A stretch of DNA of 64,000 nucleotides from the NCBI RefSeq assembly GCF_005869225.1, contig NZ_SWFP01000011.1, forward strand, positions 1 to 64,000, in the 5' to 3' direction. The notes beneath the pieces were generated by a model, which was given only the letters and a program-made list of their open reading frames with translations, was not told the origin of the DNA and searched no databases. Shown piece after piece: positions 7,504-16,453 of the stretch. A program made the translations under genes and the position numbers. This stretch comes from Dyadobacter bucti. GTDB taxonomy: Bacteria; Bacteroidota; Bacteroidia; Cytophagales; Spirosomataceae. Positions within the stretch are counted from its first letter, which is position 1, and the number at the start of each line of letters is the position of its first letter.

Positions 7504-8076
7504 ATGGAACAATTGAATTCCGCGGCCAGCGGTCCGATGACCTGGGGTGATTTCAAGAACACCCTCACACAAAACCCTGATCTGCACCTGCAATTTCAAT
7601 ATGAAGAAGGCAGGTTTGTGGACAGTTCTTTTCACATTACCGAGATCAAACAGGCGCCGATCGTTTCAGTTGACTGCGGTGGGGTGATGAACAGTTGGAC
7701 AGAAGTAATCGTGCAGCTCTGGGAACCGTCGGTGAAAGAAGCTGAACGTTCCATGAAAGTTGGCAAAGCGCTGAAAATTGTTGAACTGGTTGAAAAATCG
7801 CTTCCCCTGAACCCCAATGCAACCCTTAAGATAGAGTTTGGCAACTCAAAGTTCGACACACGCCAGATGTACCCCGGGGAGTTTGTTGTCGATGGTGAAA
7901 CATTCACAGTCAACCTGGTGCCGGACTTTACCCAATGCAAGGCACTTACCCGCGCTCAGAGCTGCGGCACATCATCGGCGGAAGTTTCATGCTGCGCGCC
8001 CGCCCCTGTGAACGAGGAATCAGAACTGGTTACCGCTGATGGTGACAGCTGCCAGCCAGGCGCTGGATGCTGCTAG
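7504..8076 (+). CDS. DUF6428 family protein of arsenic clusters, Cys-rich tail
   Basis: A 190-residue soluble protein of the family annotated as DUF6428, found in Bacteroidota arsenic operons. Residues 1-150 form the conserved domain (MTWGDFKNTLTQNPDLHLQFQYEEG...FHITEIKQAPIVSVDCGG). The last 40 residues are a low-complexity tail with seven Cys, including SCCAP and a terminal AGCC. A Cys-rich tail beside ArsR and Acr3 suggests metalloid binding or delivery, but the function is unknown. The ATG at 7504 follows the second ArsR box by 12 bases. Confidence 0.8.
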   Translation: MEQLNSAASGPMTWGDFKNTLTQNPDLHLQFQYEEGRFVDSSFHITEIKQAPIVSVDCGGVMNSWTEVIVQLWEPSVKEAERSMKVGKALKIVELVEKSLPLNPNATLKIEFGNSKFDTRQMYPGEFVVDGETFTVNLVPDFTQCKALTRAQSCGTSSAEVSCCAPAPVNEESELVTADGDSCQPGAGCC

Positions 8077-8243
8077 TCAACTACATACACCTTCTTATTT
8101 GCCGGGGTAATGGTATTGCCCGTCAGTTAGTGGATCAGCCTCCGGGAGGTGCCGGTAAACAGGCATTGCACGCAATATATCTGATCACAGACCATTACTT
8201 CGACCAGTATGGCTTTGCGGCAGTAAGCCATGAGCACAAGTAG
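8077..8243 (+). pseudogene. Remnant of a GNAT acetyltransferase of the arsenic cluster
   Basis: One frame, ending at TAG 8241-8243, reads GNGIARQLVDQ, the acetyl-CoA-binding helix start of GNAT enzymes, and later AIYLITDHYFDQYGFAAVS, the typical final GNAT strands. The segments between and before these are too short, and there is no start, so the gene has suffered internal deletions. ArsN2-like GNAT genes are common at this position between DUF6428 and the arsenite pump. The end overlaps the region before the Acr3 start. Confidence 0.6.
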
Positions 8244-8295
8244 CGGGCCCTTCACCGGTCGTCGTCATAAAAAGAAATTAAATGAAACAAACAGC

Positions 8296-9342
8296 ATGAA
8301 TAGCACCCGGCTTTCTTTTTTAGACCGATATCTTACATTATGGATCTTTCTGGCTATGCTGACCGGCGTGTCAATAGGCTATTTTTTGCCAGGAGCCCCT
8401 GATTTCATAAACCAATTTAATGCTGGTTCGCCCGAATCGGCCTTAAACGTTCCGCTGGCCATTGGCTTGGTGCTGATGATGTATCCGCCATTGGCCAAGG
8501 TTCGTTATGGTGAGCTGCCAAAGGTTTTCAACAATACCAGGATACTGGGGCTTTCCCTGCTTCAAAACTGGATCATCGGTCCGCTGCTCATGTTTGGCCT
8601 GGCCGTTATTTTCCTTCCCGATAAACCCGGGTACATGACCGGTCTGATCATGATCGGCATTGCCCGCTGCATTGCGATGGTCATCGTCTGGAATGATCTT
8701 GCTAATGGCGACCGCCTGTATGCAGCCGGTCTGGTGGCATTCAACAGCATTTTTCAGGTATTATTTTATTCGGTGTATGCGTATGTATTTATAACAATTT
8801 TGCCTCCTGTTTTCGGCTTGAAGGGGTTTATAGTTAACATCACAATAGGTCAGGTCGCGCAAAGCGTTTTTATCTATCTGGGCATTCCGTTTTTAGCCGG
8901 AATTATTTCCAGGGTCGTATTGACAAGATTGTTCAGCAGTGAGTGGTACGAGAAAAAATTCCTCCCGTTCATCAGTCCGATTACGCTGATCGCACTGCTC
9001 TTTACGATTGTGGTCATGTTCAGTTTGAAAGGGCAATTGATTGTAAGCATACCATTTGACGTGCTTCGCATTGCGCTGCCGCTGACGATTTATTTTGCAA
9101 TTATGTTTTTCTCCGCTTTTTACCTGTCCAAACGGGCCGGGGCGGATTATGCCAAATCTACATCTCTGGCGTTTACAGCCGCGGGTAATAATTTTGAGTT
9201 AGGGATTGCGGTTGCCATCGCCGTTTTCGGGATTGATTCGGGTGCGGCGTTCGCTGCGGTGATCGGCCCGCTGATTGAAGTCCCCGTATTGATCCTGATG
9301 GTCAATTTCGCACTCAAACAGCAACACAAATTTTCCAATTAA
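8296..9342 (+). CDS. acr3: Arsenite efflux permease, ACR3 family
   Basis: Ten-transmembrane As(III) exporter of the bile/arsenite/riboflavin transporter superfamily, 348 residues from the ATG at 8296, matching the usual Acr3 length. That start gives the family-typical RLSFLDRYLTLWIFLAM; the upstream ATG at 8230 lies in the GNAT remnant and adds an atypical basic stretch. The conserved Acr3 Cys is visible in MIGIARCIAMVIVWNDLA (TM4), as is the FTAAGNNFELGIAVAIAVFG signature. It extrudes arsenite using the proton motive force. It lies between the GNAT remnant and the metallophosphoesterase in one transcription unit. Confidence 0.93.
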   Translation: MNSTRLSFLDRYLTLWIFLAMLTGVSIGYFLPGAPDFINQFNAGSPESALNVPLAIGLVLMMYPPLAKVRYGELPKVFNNTRILGLSLLQNWIIGPLLMFGLAVIFLPDKPGYMTGLIMIGIARCIAMVIVWNDLANGDRLYAAGLVAFNSIFQVLFYSVYAYVFITILPPVFGLKGFIVNITIGQVAQSVFIYLGIPFLAGIISRVVLTRLFSSEWYEKKFLPFISPITLIALLFTIVVMFSLKGQLIVSIPFDVLRIALPLTIYFAIMFFSAFYLSKRAGADYAKSTSLAFTAAGNNFELGIAVAIAVFGIDSGAAFAAVIGPLIEVPVLILMVNFALKQQHKFSN

Positions 9343-9354
9343 CTATTTATTAAA

Positions 9355-10131
9355 ATGAGAATTGCCTTTTTTTCAGACATTCACGCTAATCTTCCGGCGT
9401 TGGAGGCATTTTTTAATGATGTGGAATCCAGGGACACCGACGCGATTTATTGTTTGGGAGATCTGGTAGGTTATAACATCTGGCCCAATGAGGTAATTGA
9501 CCAAATCCGAAAGCGTGGTATCCCGACCATCGCTGGCAATTATGACTTTGGGATCGGAAGAAACAGCGACGATTGCGGCTGCGCTTATAAAACGGACGAT
9601 GAAAAAGAAAATGGCAAAGTGTCGATTGCCTTTACAAATGAAATCATAAAGGACGATCAGCGGGCCTATCTAAGAACGCTGCCGGCACACATCCGTCTGG
9701 ATTTCCAGTTGGATGATAAACCGCTTTCGGTTCTTCTGGTGCATGGCAGCCCCCGCAGGATCAACGAATACCTGTTTGAAGATCGCGATGAAAAAAGCAT
9801 GCTACGGATTATGGAGCAGGCCGGTGCAGATGTCATGCTTTTCGGGCATACCCACAAACCTTACCACCGCATCCTGGGCGAAGCCCGCCAAGACGGTGCA
9901 GATCATTTCCGGCATGCGATCAATATCGGATCGGTAGGAAAACCAAAGGATGGGGACCCAAGGGGAGGCTATGTGATCCTGCATATCGATGCGGATGCAT
10001 CCACATCAAGCAAGGAAAGCATTACGGTAGAATTTATACGCTTCGAATATGATGTTGAAAAAGCGGCGCATGCCGTGGAAGATTGTATCTTACCAAATGC
10101 CTATGCAGAATCATTGCGCCTGGGAAAATGA
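9355..10131 (+). CDS. Metallophosphoesterase of the arsenic cluster
   Basis: A 258-residue calcineurin-like phosphoesterase with the full metal set: FFSDIHANLPAL (D-x-H), CLGDLVGY (GD), AGNYD (GN-x-D), LLVHGSP and LFGHTHKPYH (GHxH). This is the two-metal YfcE/MJ0936-type fold without signal peptide, so it is cytoplasmic. It starts 12 bases after acr3 and is clearly co-transcribed. Similar genes recur in Bacteroidota arsenic operons; hydrolysis of a phosphate or arsenate ester is a natural guess but unproven. Confidence 0.85.
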   Translation: MRIAFFSDIHANLPALEAFFNDVESRDTDAIYCLGDLVGYNIWPNEVIDQIRKRGIPTIAGNYDFGIGRNSDDCGCAYKTDDEKENGKVSIAFTNEIIKDDQRAYLRTLPAHIRLDFQLDDKPLSVLLVHGSPRRINEYLFEDRDEKSMLRIMEQAGADVMLFGHTHKPYHRILGEARQDGADHFRHAINIGSVGKPKDGDPRGGYVILHIDADASTSSKESITVEFIRFEYDVEKAAHAVEDCILPNAYAESLRLGK

Positions 10132-10158
10132 AAATAGCGCTTCTATAAGATATCAAGA

Positions 10159-11292
10159 ATGCGAAAGCACGTCACTGAAATGAAATTGCCCATGTACGCG
10201 TCTTTTAGCCTGACGTTTGCTTTGATGGGTGATGCCTTTTTATATTCTTTTCTTCCGGTAAATGCATTGAGTATCCATGTCCCAATCATTTGGATAGGAA
10301 CTATTTTATCGATCAACCGCTTTACACGCATTTTGCTAAATCCACTGATTCTGCGTGTTTTTAGTCGTGTAGGGTTTCGTCTTCCCGTGATCGTTGCCGC
10401 AGTTGTTTCCGTAGTTGCCACAGCTGGTTACGGTGCAGGTTTTGGCATAGCAGTAATGGTGTTGCTCAGGATATTATGGGGCATATCGTATTCGGTTCTT
10501 CGTGTCGGGGCAATCACTTATGCAATGGATTATCCCAAAAAAGGCCTTGCCCTCGGGGTAAGTCAAAGTATTATTGAGTCAGGACCATTGCTGGCGCTAT
10601 TGGTCGGCCCGGTACTTTTCGACGTAGTCAGTCCCAGATTGACATTTTTCATAATCGCGCTCCTTTCGACCCCGGGAATTTATTTTGCCTTAAAGCTTGA
10701 AGAGAGGGGTCGCACTTCAGCCAGGCCACTCAGTTTCAAAATGTCGTTTCCTTCGATCTTTAACCGGTTAGCATTTTTAAGTGCTTTTGCGGTCGAGGGA
10801 ATGCTCGTCGTACTGATCGGCTCGCTCTTGGTAGATGCACAGCCAACTTGGACAGCGGTGGAAATTACGGCCGCAGCCGCGGGCTTCCTCAGTTTTCGAA
10901 GGATATGCTCCCTTTTGATTTCTCCTTTCGCGGGATGGTCGGCAGATCGGTACGGTTTGGCCAACATTTATTCGGGCTCTATTCTGCTAATTTGCCTGGG
11001 CCTGATACTCGCAGCAAACGGTTGGGTGCTGACGGGATTGATACTTGTTTTTACGTTTTATAACATCAATGCTTCGCTGGCCGCGGGAGCGGCATCTTCC
11101 GGAAAAACCGATGTAACCCGTGCAGTCTCAATTAATGCTACTTTCCGGGACGCGGGTTCGGCTTTCGGAGCATTGGCCGGAGGATTTCTACTGGCAAATG
11201 ATCATCTGGATCTGATCTTCACAGCTCTCACAATGCTATTGATTTTATTTACCTGGAAATATTGCAGGGAGTCCCGAGTACTTCTTACATAA
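10159..11292 (+). CDS. MFS transporter, last gene of the arsenic cluster
   Basis: A 377-residue major facilitator protein with about 12 hydrophobic segments and the loop 2-3-like motif SRVGFRLPVIVAA, but no diagnostic substrate motif. It follows the phosphoesterase by 27 bases and ends just before the strong hairpin at 11401-11441, so it is the last gene of the ars operon. MFS proteins in ars operons include ArsJ (organoarsenical efflux) and ArsK types; this one is not clearly either. Confidence 0.8.
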   Translation: MRKHVTEMKLPMYASFSLTFALMGDAFLYSFLPVNALSIHVPIIWIGTILSINRFTRILLNPLILRVFSRVGFRLPVIVAAVVSVVATAGYGAGFGIAVMVLLRILWGISYSVLRVGAITYAMDYPKKGLALGVSQSIIESGPLLALLVGPVLFDVVSPRLTFFIIALLSTPGIYFALKLEERGRTSARPLSFKMSFPSIFNRLAFLSAFAVEGMLVVLIGSLLVDAQPTWTAVEITAAAAGFLSFRRICSLLISPFAGWSADRYGLANIYSGSILLICLGLILAANGWVLTGLILVFTFYNINASLAAGAASSGKTDVTRAVSINATFRDAGSAFGALAGGFLLANDHLDLIFTALTMLLILFTWKYCRESRVLLT

Positions 11293-11400
11293 AGGTGTTA
11301 GTCTGAATTTCAGTGCTTTGGGTCGGAAAATTGGGGATGGTCTGCTTGCAAACCCGGCTATCCATCAAAGGGTGCATCGGGACCGACAGGTTCAGGTTAT

Positions 11401-11441
11401 TGGTTGGACTCCGGTTTAGTCGCCAAACCGGAGTCCAACCA
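11401..11441. terminator. Perfect 17-bp hairpin between convergent genes
   Basis: TGGTTGGACTCCGGTTT (11401-11417) and its exact inverted copy (11425-11441) enclose a 7-base loop. It lies between the end of the MFS gene and the convergent response regulator gene, so it can terminate both. No long T-run follows on either strand. Confidence 0.75.
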
Positions 11442-11442
11442 T

Positions 11443-11838
11443 TTAAGGCATTTCATTGGAAAATAAAATCTCCTTTAAATCTTGGTTTGAAAGCGGTTTA
11501 TGATAGAGCTTCTTAATCACCGGATAAGATCGAGCTTTGATCCTATCGCTTGCATCTGTGGAGGATGTGATCATGTACAGGTGGAATTTATCACTGGCAA
11601 CGATATTCATTTGCTGCAATCTGTCTAAAAATTGCCATCCGTTTAAAACGGGCATATTGATGTCTAAAAGCACGACAACATAATCGGTTCCGTTCTGTAG
11701 ATTTTCTATTGTCGATAAACCAACCTCTCCATTATCGCATTGATGGCAATTAATTGAGCTATCAATGTTATGCACCATTCTTTGGGTGACTAATCTAACA
11801 ATTAAATCATCATCTACGATAACAACAGTTTTATTCAT
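11443..11838 (-). CDS. Single-domain response regulator (CheY-like receiver)
   Basis: A 131-residue receiver domain without output domain. The acidic pocket D9-D10-D11, the phospho-acceptor D59 (LLDINMP), T91 (MITSS) and K114 (HKPLS) are all present, so it should be phosphorylatable. It lies five bases downstream of the multi-PAS gene and is surely co-transcribed with it. Its last 26 codons have a close duplicate (about 23 of 26 identical) as a remnant at 54696-54773. Confidence 0.92.
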   Translation of the reverse strand: MNKTVVIVDDDLIVRLVTQRMVHNIDSSINCHQCDNGEVGLSTIENLQNGTDYVVVLLDINMPVLNGWQFLDRLQQMNIVASDKFHLYMITSSTDASDRIKARSYPVIKKLYHKPLSNQDLKEILFSNEMP

Positions 11839-11843
11839 TTTTT

Positions 11844-13589
11844 TTAAGTTAAATGTTGCGCCTTTTCAACCAGGTCCTTTATTATTTCGTCCAATTCGTC
11901 AGCCGAATCTCTTAAATGTTTTAACCACATTAAAGTATCATCCAGATTTTTATTGTTATCATCAATAGCATTCATAATTGTTAGCATTCTCGCAAGGGGT
12001 GCCCTTACGATATGTGACTGTGTCCAGGCAATACTTTTCAGTTTTTCATTCTGTGCTTCAATTTGTCTGACATATTCTATTCTGCTTATTTCAAATTTTT
12101 TTCGTTCCGAGATATCATTCATAGCTCCTACCATCCGAACCGGATTCCCTTTGACATCTCTGATCACAATACCCCTATCGATCACATTGGCAAAAGTGTC
12201 GTCATTTTTCTGATAACGGTACTCGGAGATCCAGTTGGATTGGCTGGGATTCTCAAGTGTTTCATAAATGCTTTGCAATACCCGATCCCGATCCTCAGGA
12301 TGGATGTGATCTGTCCAGGACTCCAATGTCGGAGTGATCTTTTCAACTTGGTATCCAAACAGATTATTGAAACCAGCACCCCAATAAAGTGTATCCTCTA
12401 AAATATTCCAATCCCATATCGCATCATGGGTAGCTTCGGCGACTTTTTCAAAGCGTTCATTGGAGTGAAGCAAGCGTATGTCGGACTCTTTCCTCAGTGT
12501 AATGTCTTTAAAATACACGGACAGTCCGGCACTTGAAGGATATACCGACACTTCGAGCCACACCTTCAATGCTGGATAAAACTCTTCAAAAGTCAAATTT
12601 TCCTGGGTATCCGCAGCTTTGTGATATTGGCGATAAAAGTCGGTGTCTATTGCATCAGGATATTCGTCCCACAGGTTTTTGCCAATAAGGGTTTCCCTCT
12701 TCCTGTGTAAAACCTTTTCGGTTTCCTTGTTTAAATAGGTTAGTACCCAGTCTTTGTTTACAGTGAAGAAAGCATCTCCGATACTTTCCAGTATATTAAT
12801 TTTTTCCTGATAGGCTTTATCAAGTTTTTCTACGGCCTGCTTACGTTCATCTATATTCTTGAAGTATGCTGATATGCCACCATGTGATGGATATGCATTT
12901 ATTTCATACCATTTCCCATTCCCCGGATAATAGTAATCAAAGGATTCCTTCTTTTTTGACCGGGCAACTCTCTTGTAAATTTTCCGAATAACGGTAAATG
13001 CACTTGCCGGGAATAGTTCCCAAATGTTTTTGCCCAAAACATCTTCAGCCTTCTTTAAGAGCAGGTTCTCAGCTTCTTTATTAAAATAAGTAAATTTCCA
13101 GTTTTTATCCACTGCATAAAAAGCGTCAGATATACTTTCCAATATCTCACGCATCTGAAGTTCCAGCAACTTGGAACTGTGAATATCCTGAAAACTGCCA
13201 TATACTCGCCGGCATTCGCCTTGAACCATTTCAACATTTCCAATGGCCCGAATCCATCGTTCTTTCTTTTTTTTAGTGATGATTACAGCTTCAAAGTCAA
13301 ATTCAGCACCCGTCTCAATACTTTTTACTATAACCTCATTTACCATTGATTGATAATCATTCCGGTAAAAACCAAGGGCTGTTTTTAAATCAGGGATGAA
13401 AGTTTTTGGGTTCGTTTCGTGCAGTTCGTGTACCATAGCTGACCAGTAAATTTTGTCATTCACCACATCAATTTCCCAACTTCCGATTTTAGCCAGTCTT
13501 GAGGCCTGTTGGAAAAACACATGATTGAAGTCTTGTTTATCTTCTTTCATATTTCGATTGTTTTCGCCATGCTCTTCAAACTCGTACAT
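11844..13589 (-). CDS. Multi-PAS sensor protein ending after a HisKA-like helix pair, without ATPase domain
   Basis: A 581-residue cytoplasmic protein with about four PAS domains (near residues 25-140, 145-260, 270-370 and 380-500). They end in linkers such as YFKNIDERKQA, YFKDITLRKES and AMNDISERKKF, and a PAC-like segment follows the last. Next come a coiled coil (RQIEAQNEKLKSIAWTQSHIVRAPLARM) and a helix ending at DLVEKAQHLT. The latter resembles a histidine kinase dimerisation domain with the H in SHIVRAPLARM. The HATPase_c domain is completely absent and the gene stops normally. No transmembrane segment is seen. The ATG at 13589 has GGAG upstream. It is paired with the receiver at 11443. 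Confidence 0.85.
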   Translation of the reverse strand: MYEFEEHGENNRNMKEDKQDFNHVFFQQASRLAKIGSWEIDVVNDKIYWSAMVHELHETNPKTFIPDLKTALGFYRNDYQSMVNEVIVKSIETGAEFDFEAVIITKKKKERWIRAIGNVEMVQGECRRVYGSFQDIHSSKLLELQMREILESISDAFYAVDKNWKFTYFNKEAENLLLKKAEDVLGKNIWELFPASAFTVIRKIYKRVARSKKKESFDYYYPGNGKWYEINAYPSHGGISAYFKNIDERKQAVEKLDKAYQEKINILESIGDAFFTVNKDWVLTYLNKETEKVLHRKRETLIGKNLWDEYPDAIDTDFYRQYHKAADTQENLTFEEFYPALKVWLEVSVYPSSAGLSVYFKDITLRKESDIRLLHSNERFEKVAEATHDAIWDWNILEDTLYWGAGFNNLFGYQVEKITPTLESWTDHIHPEDRDRVLQSIYETLENPSQSNWISEYRYQKNDDTFANVIDRGIVIRDVKGNPVRMVGAMNDISERKKFEISRIEYVRQIEAQNEKLKSIAWTQSHIVRAPLARMLTIMNAIDDNNKNLDDTLMWLKHLRDSADELDEIIKDLVEKAQHLT

Positions 13590-13968
13590 AACAATCTCCG
13601 GCTTTAAGATGGTGAAGATTTCAAACCAAAGAGCTCAATATTCTGCCCAAATCCCACAAAGCAGTTTGTTGTCGATTACCTTTCACTGCCACTAATTACA
13701 TCTTTCTCAAAAAGCCGGAATGTCACTCAATCGAAATTGGAACCAGTGCAATACATTTATTTACGCTTAAATGATATCATCTGAGTTGCTTGTGTTTTGC
13801 GGATTACAGGTCAGGCCCGAATTTTCTGACATTTTTTCCAGGGAGGCCGTCAATTGCTAGAAGGGTATCCTGGACATTTTCGATCGGATCACGATGTCGA
13901 GATATGTTGCAGGATGGATACCGGGCCGGCGACTGACCGTCTGCTAATATCGAAAGAAAACTTCACAA
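13590..13968. other. Intergenic stretch without recognised gene
   Basis: 379 bases between the multi-PAS gene and the end of the VOC gene. I find no open frame with a family resemblance, no clear promoter of the TAnnTTTG type and no strong hairpin. Confidence 0.5.
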
Positions 13969-14481
13969 TTACATGGGCCCGATGAGCTCCACAAATGTTC
14001 CGTCCGGATCCTGGACCAGCACGAAGTGTGAATCTTTTGTCAGAGGGGTGGGTGTGCTGCCGAGGAAAGTCACGTTCTGCTCTTTCAGCCTGTCAAGGAT
14101 GGGCTGTAAGGATTTGACCTGAATGGTGATGTACTGCGGACCTGTATCGTCCTGAATGAATTTTGACTTTGGATGATCTGCCTTTTTGCCAAAGCTCATC
14201 AGTTTCCAATCGGTGCCTTCGGGGCTGTTTTCCAGTTTAAGAATGTTTACTTCGACCGCTTCACCACCTGTTAAACCGCCTCGTTTACCGAATTCTGCAT
14301 TGATCGTGAAATTGCCGGTTTTGACCATACCGATTCCTTTTACATAAAAATCCAATGAGCGCTGCATGTCAGCTACCACGACGCCGACGCCGATGGATTT
14401 ACTTGTAAAATTGGATTGTGCGTGAACGAGACCGCCAAAGAGGAGCGCAGTAATGATTAACAGATTCTTGAAAGTGGACAT
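13969..14481 (-). CDS. Secreted VOC/glyoxalase-like protein
   Basis: A 170-residue protein with signal peptide MSTFKNLLIITALLFGGLVHA and one vicinal-oxygen-chelate domain of two beta-alpha-beta-beta-beta modules (VGVVVADMQRSLDFYVKGIGM... and ITIQVKSLQPILDRLKEQNVTF...HFVLVQDPDGTFVELIGPM). The last module has the usual metal-ligand Glu in FVEL. Export suggests a periplasmic role; glyoxalase, dioxygenase and binding functions all occur in the fold. A collapsed near-copy encoding only the two ends lies at 54823-54990. Confidence 0.8.
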   Translation of the reverse strand: MSTFKNLLIITALLFGGLVHAQSNFTSKSIGVGVVVADMQRSLDFYVKGIGMVKTGNFTINAEFGKRGGLTGGEAVEVNILKLENSPEGTDWKLMSFGKKADHPKSKFIQDDTGPQYITIQVKSLQPILDRLKEQNVTFLGSTPTPLTKDSHFVLVQDPDGTFVELIGPM

Positions 14482-15218
14482 GCTTATAAATTATTTATTT
14501 TAAAATTAGATCACTACCGCTGTCTTTCAGGGAGTTAAATGAAGCAGGAATATTTACAGTTGATCGACCTGGAAGCGTCAGGCACGGATATTTCGGATAG
14601 CAACGCCACATTTCTTCCATGTTTCAGATTTTGACCAGCGACAACATAAGCTTTCCGTTTTATTGATTTACTCAAAAAAGATATATGCAACTCATCCTGG
14701 AGAACAGACCGGACGTCTTTTCTTTTTCGGATTTCGGCGACAAATCAAGTTGTGTTTAGGTTGTTCAAGAATAGATGCTGCTGGCGTTTTCCGAGGAATG
14801 AAGGCTTGCTCAACTCCACAAGAAAGTGTTTGGGAATAGCGAAAAATAGACATCGTGCCATCTTTGCAGCGACAACCGCCAAACGTCCCCGGCTTAATCA
14901 TTGATCAAACGGTTTGCCAGACTATTGGTCAGCCACAAGGAAAAGCAATATCACTATTTTTGAATACAAAAGAAAGAGAAAGCTCAATGGGGGTGGTTGG
15001 AAATTAACAAGCTGGTGCCGGTCATGGTGGAGGTACTGGACCGGGGATCCAGGTACAACCCGGACGGTGGCCCCAAACCATTGCTAACCCAGATCAGGCA
15101 GAACAAAAAGAAAGCGATTGCAGAGCTGCAAGATAAATTCCGAAGTGAGCGGCGATCTTATGGATTGGATTAAAAGACGAGCAGGTAACCGTGCATGATC
15201 ATGGTTCCTTTGTCGAAC
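14482..15218. other. Long intergenic region with a possible gene remnant
   Basis: 737 bases with no intact gene. On the plus strand, 14995-15173 reads as coding-like sequence ending in TAA (NKLVPVMVEVLDRGSRYNPD, then GGPKPLLTQIRQNKKKAIAE and SERRSYGLD). Codon use is like the neighbours but there is no start and no recognised family. I take it as a 3' remnant. A minus-strand frame at 14692-14901 looks random. Confidence 0.35.
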
Positions 15219-15794
15219 TCACAAGCCGCTTTCCTTTCGCATCATGCTTAAGAACGCCGGGGTAATGCCCAGATAACTGGCGATATGTTTTTGGGCAATG
15301 CGCTGTTCCAGCCCGGGATGGCGTTTACGGAATTCTAAGTAGCGTTCTTCGGCGGTTTTGTAAAGTTGCGAAGTTATGCGACGCTGGTCAAGCTCAAAGC
15401 CATTTTGGTTAAGGATGCGGAAAAAACGTTCAAACTTCGGGATGATTTCAAACAGTTTCTCAAGCTGTTGTAACGAAATATAATATACTTCGCTGTCTTC
15501 CAGTGCCTGAATGGAATTTACCGCAGGTTTTGCATTAAAAAAGCTCACAATATCGCAGGCCCACCAGTTTTCCGGGTAAAAGCCGATGATGTGGTCTTCG
15601 CCAGTCTTATCGGTATAAAACATGCGCAGGCAGCCACGCTTCACAAAATAAATGTGACGGTCGGTTTCTCCCGCATGAAGCAGCCAGATTCGCTTCTTGA
15701 TTTCTTTGAGACGAAAGAAAGCAAGCGCCTGCTCCTGTTCAAGTGGGGCAAGCGCTATATGCATGGCAAAATTATTGAGGATCAGCTGGTGCAT
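15219..15794 (-). CDS. Crp/Fnr-family transcriptional regulator
   Basis: A 191-residue regulator of the short Bacteroidota Crp-like type. An N-terminal cyclic-nucleotide-binding beta-roll (about residues 12-120, with LLHAGETDRHIYFVKRGCLRMFY) is followed by a long dimer helix and a C-terminal helix-turn-helix (IAQKHIASYLGITPAFLSMMRKE). The ligand-contact residues of true CAP are not conserved, so cAMP sensing is doubtful. The ATG is the first in frame. It follows the DUF1330 gene by 15 bases and is probably co-transcribed with it. Confidence 0.88.
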   Translation of the reverse strand: MHQLILNNFAMHIALAPLEQEQALAFFRLKEIKKRIWLLHAGETDRHIYFVKRGCLRMFYTDKTGEDHIIGFYPENWWACDIVSFFNAKPAVNSIQALEDSEVYYISLQQLEKLFEIIPKFERFFRILNQNGFELDQRRITSQLYKTAEERYLEFRKRHPGLEQRIAQKHIASYLGITPAFLSMMRKESGL

Positions 15795-15809
15795 TTACTA
15801 AGATAAGTA

Positions 15810-16163
15810 TCACAAAGCAAACTGGCGCGTCATGTACAGTTTCAGATCGGCCAAAGCGGAGAGGCGCAAAGGTTCAGCTATGTTGCGGTATGCATCGCTT
15901 TGCGCTACGGTTAAAAATGCTTCCGCGCTAGGATATTCCACAATTAGAATCGCGTCCCAGGCCTCTCCTTCGTCAGCCACTATGCTGGCTAAAACATCAC
16001 TCAGCAGATTGACTTTGGCTTCCATCCCCAAAAGTGCCATTACACTGTTAAATGCGGGCAGGTATTCTTCGATGTACAGGCGGCGGTCTGCAAATTTAAG
16101 CATATTCAGCATCAGAATCGGTCCTGTGCCTGGCACGGTGTCCGGGATTGTTACCATTCTCAT
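15810..16163 (-). CDS. DUF1330 (dimeric alpha-beta barrel) protein
   Basis: A 117-residue protein resembling the DUF1330 family (GPILMLNMLKF...YLPAFNSVMALLGMEAKVNLL...DAILIVEYPSAEAFLTVAQSDAYRNIAEPLRLSALADLKLY), a small ferredoxin-like dimeric barrel related to ABM and EthD domains. Cytoplasmic, without signal peptide. It lies upstream of the Crp-like regulator. Biochemical role unknown; the Crp gene may be controlled together with it. Confidence 0.75.
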   Translation of the reverse strand: MRMVTIPDTVPGTGPILMLNMLKFADRRLYIEEYLPAFNSVMALLGMEAKVNLLSDVLASIVADEGEAWDAILIVEYPSAEAFLTVAQSDAYRNIAEPLRLSALADLKLYMTRQFAL

Positions 16164-16453
16164 GTTTAAAAAAAGCCTATAAAACGGGTGATACGGTTTT
16201 GTTCGTCTGTCATGATTTCTTCTCTGTTTTTAATATTTTACATAGCCCAAAGGTCACCCGCCTCAGCTATAAAAAAGTTCAACTAGTTGAAGATTTTGAA
16301 GAAGTAAGCTCCTTTTTCGCCGCCGGAACTGTTGGCGGCTTGGCGAATTTAATCGCTAAGAACGTGATTGGGAGCTACATTCAGGCTTGACGCGATGTTC
16401 GTTGTAACATTATTTGAAAGTCAGTAAGTAAAAGCGAATTCGGATGGTAGTTT
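16164..16453. other. Intergenic stretch, possible small remnant
   Basis: About 290 bases. On the plus strand, 16247-16390 has a coding-like frame (HSPKVTRLSYKKVQLVEDFE, then FFAAGTVGGLANLIAKNVIG) ending in TGA. It has no convincing start or family. It may be the 3' end of a deleted oxidoreductase-like gene; confidence is low. Confidence 0.3.

Noticed and set aside
8230..8295. Upstream ATG for Acr3
   Set aside because: It lies in the GNAT relic and adds a basic, Ser-rich stretch absent from Acr3 proteins; the ATG at 8296 gives the standard N-terminus.
14692..14901. 69-codon minus-strand frame with several Cys
   Set aside because: No start context, no homology pattern and odd composition; probably chance.
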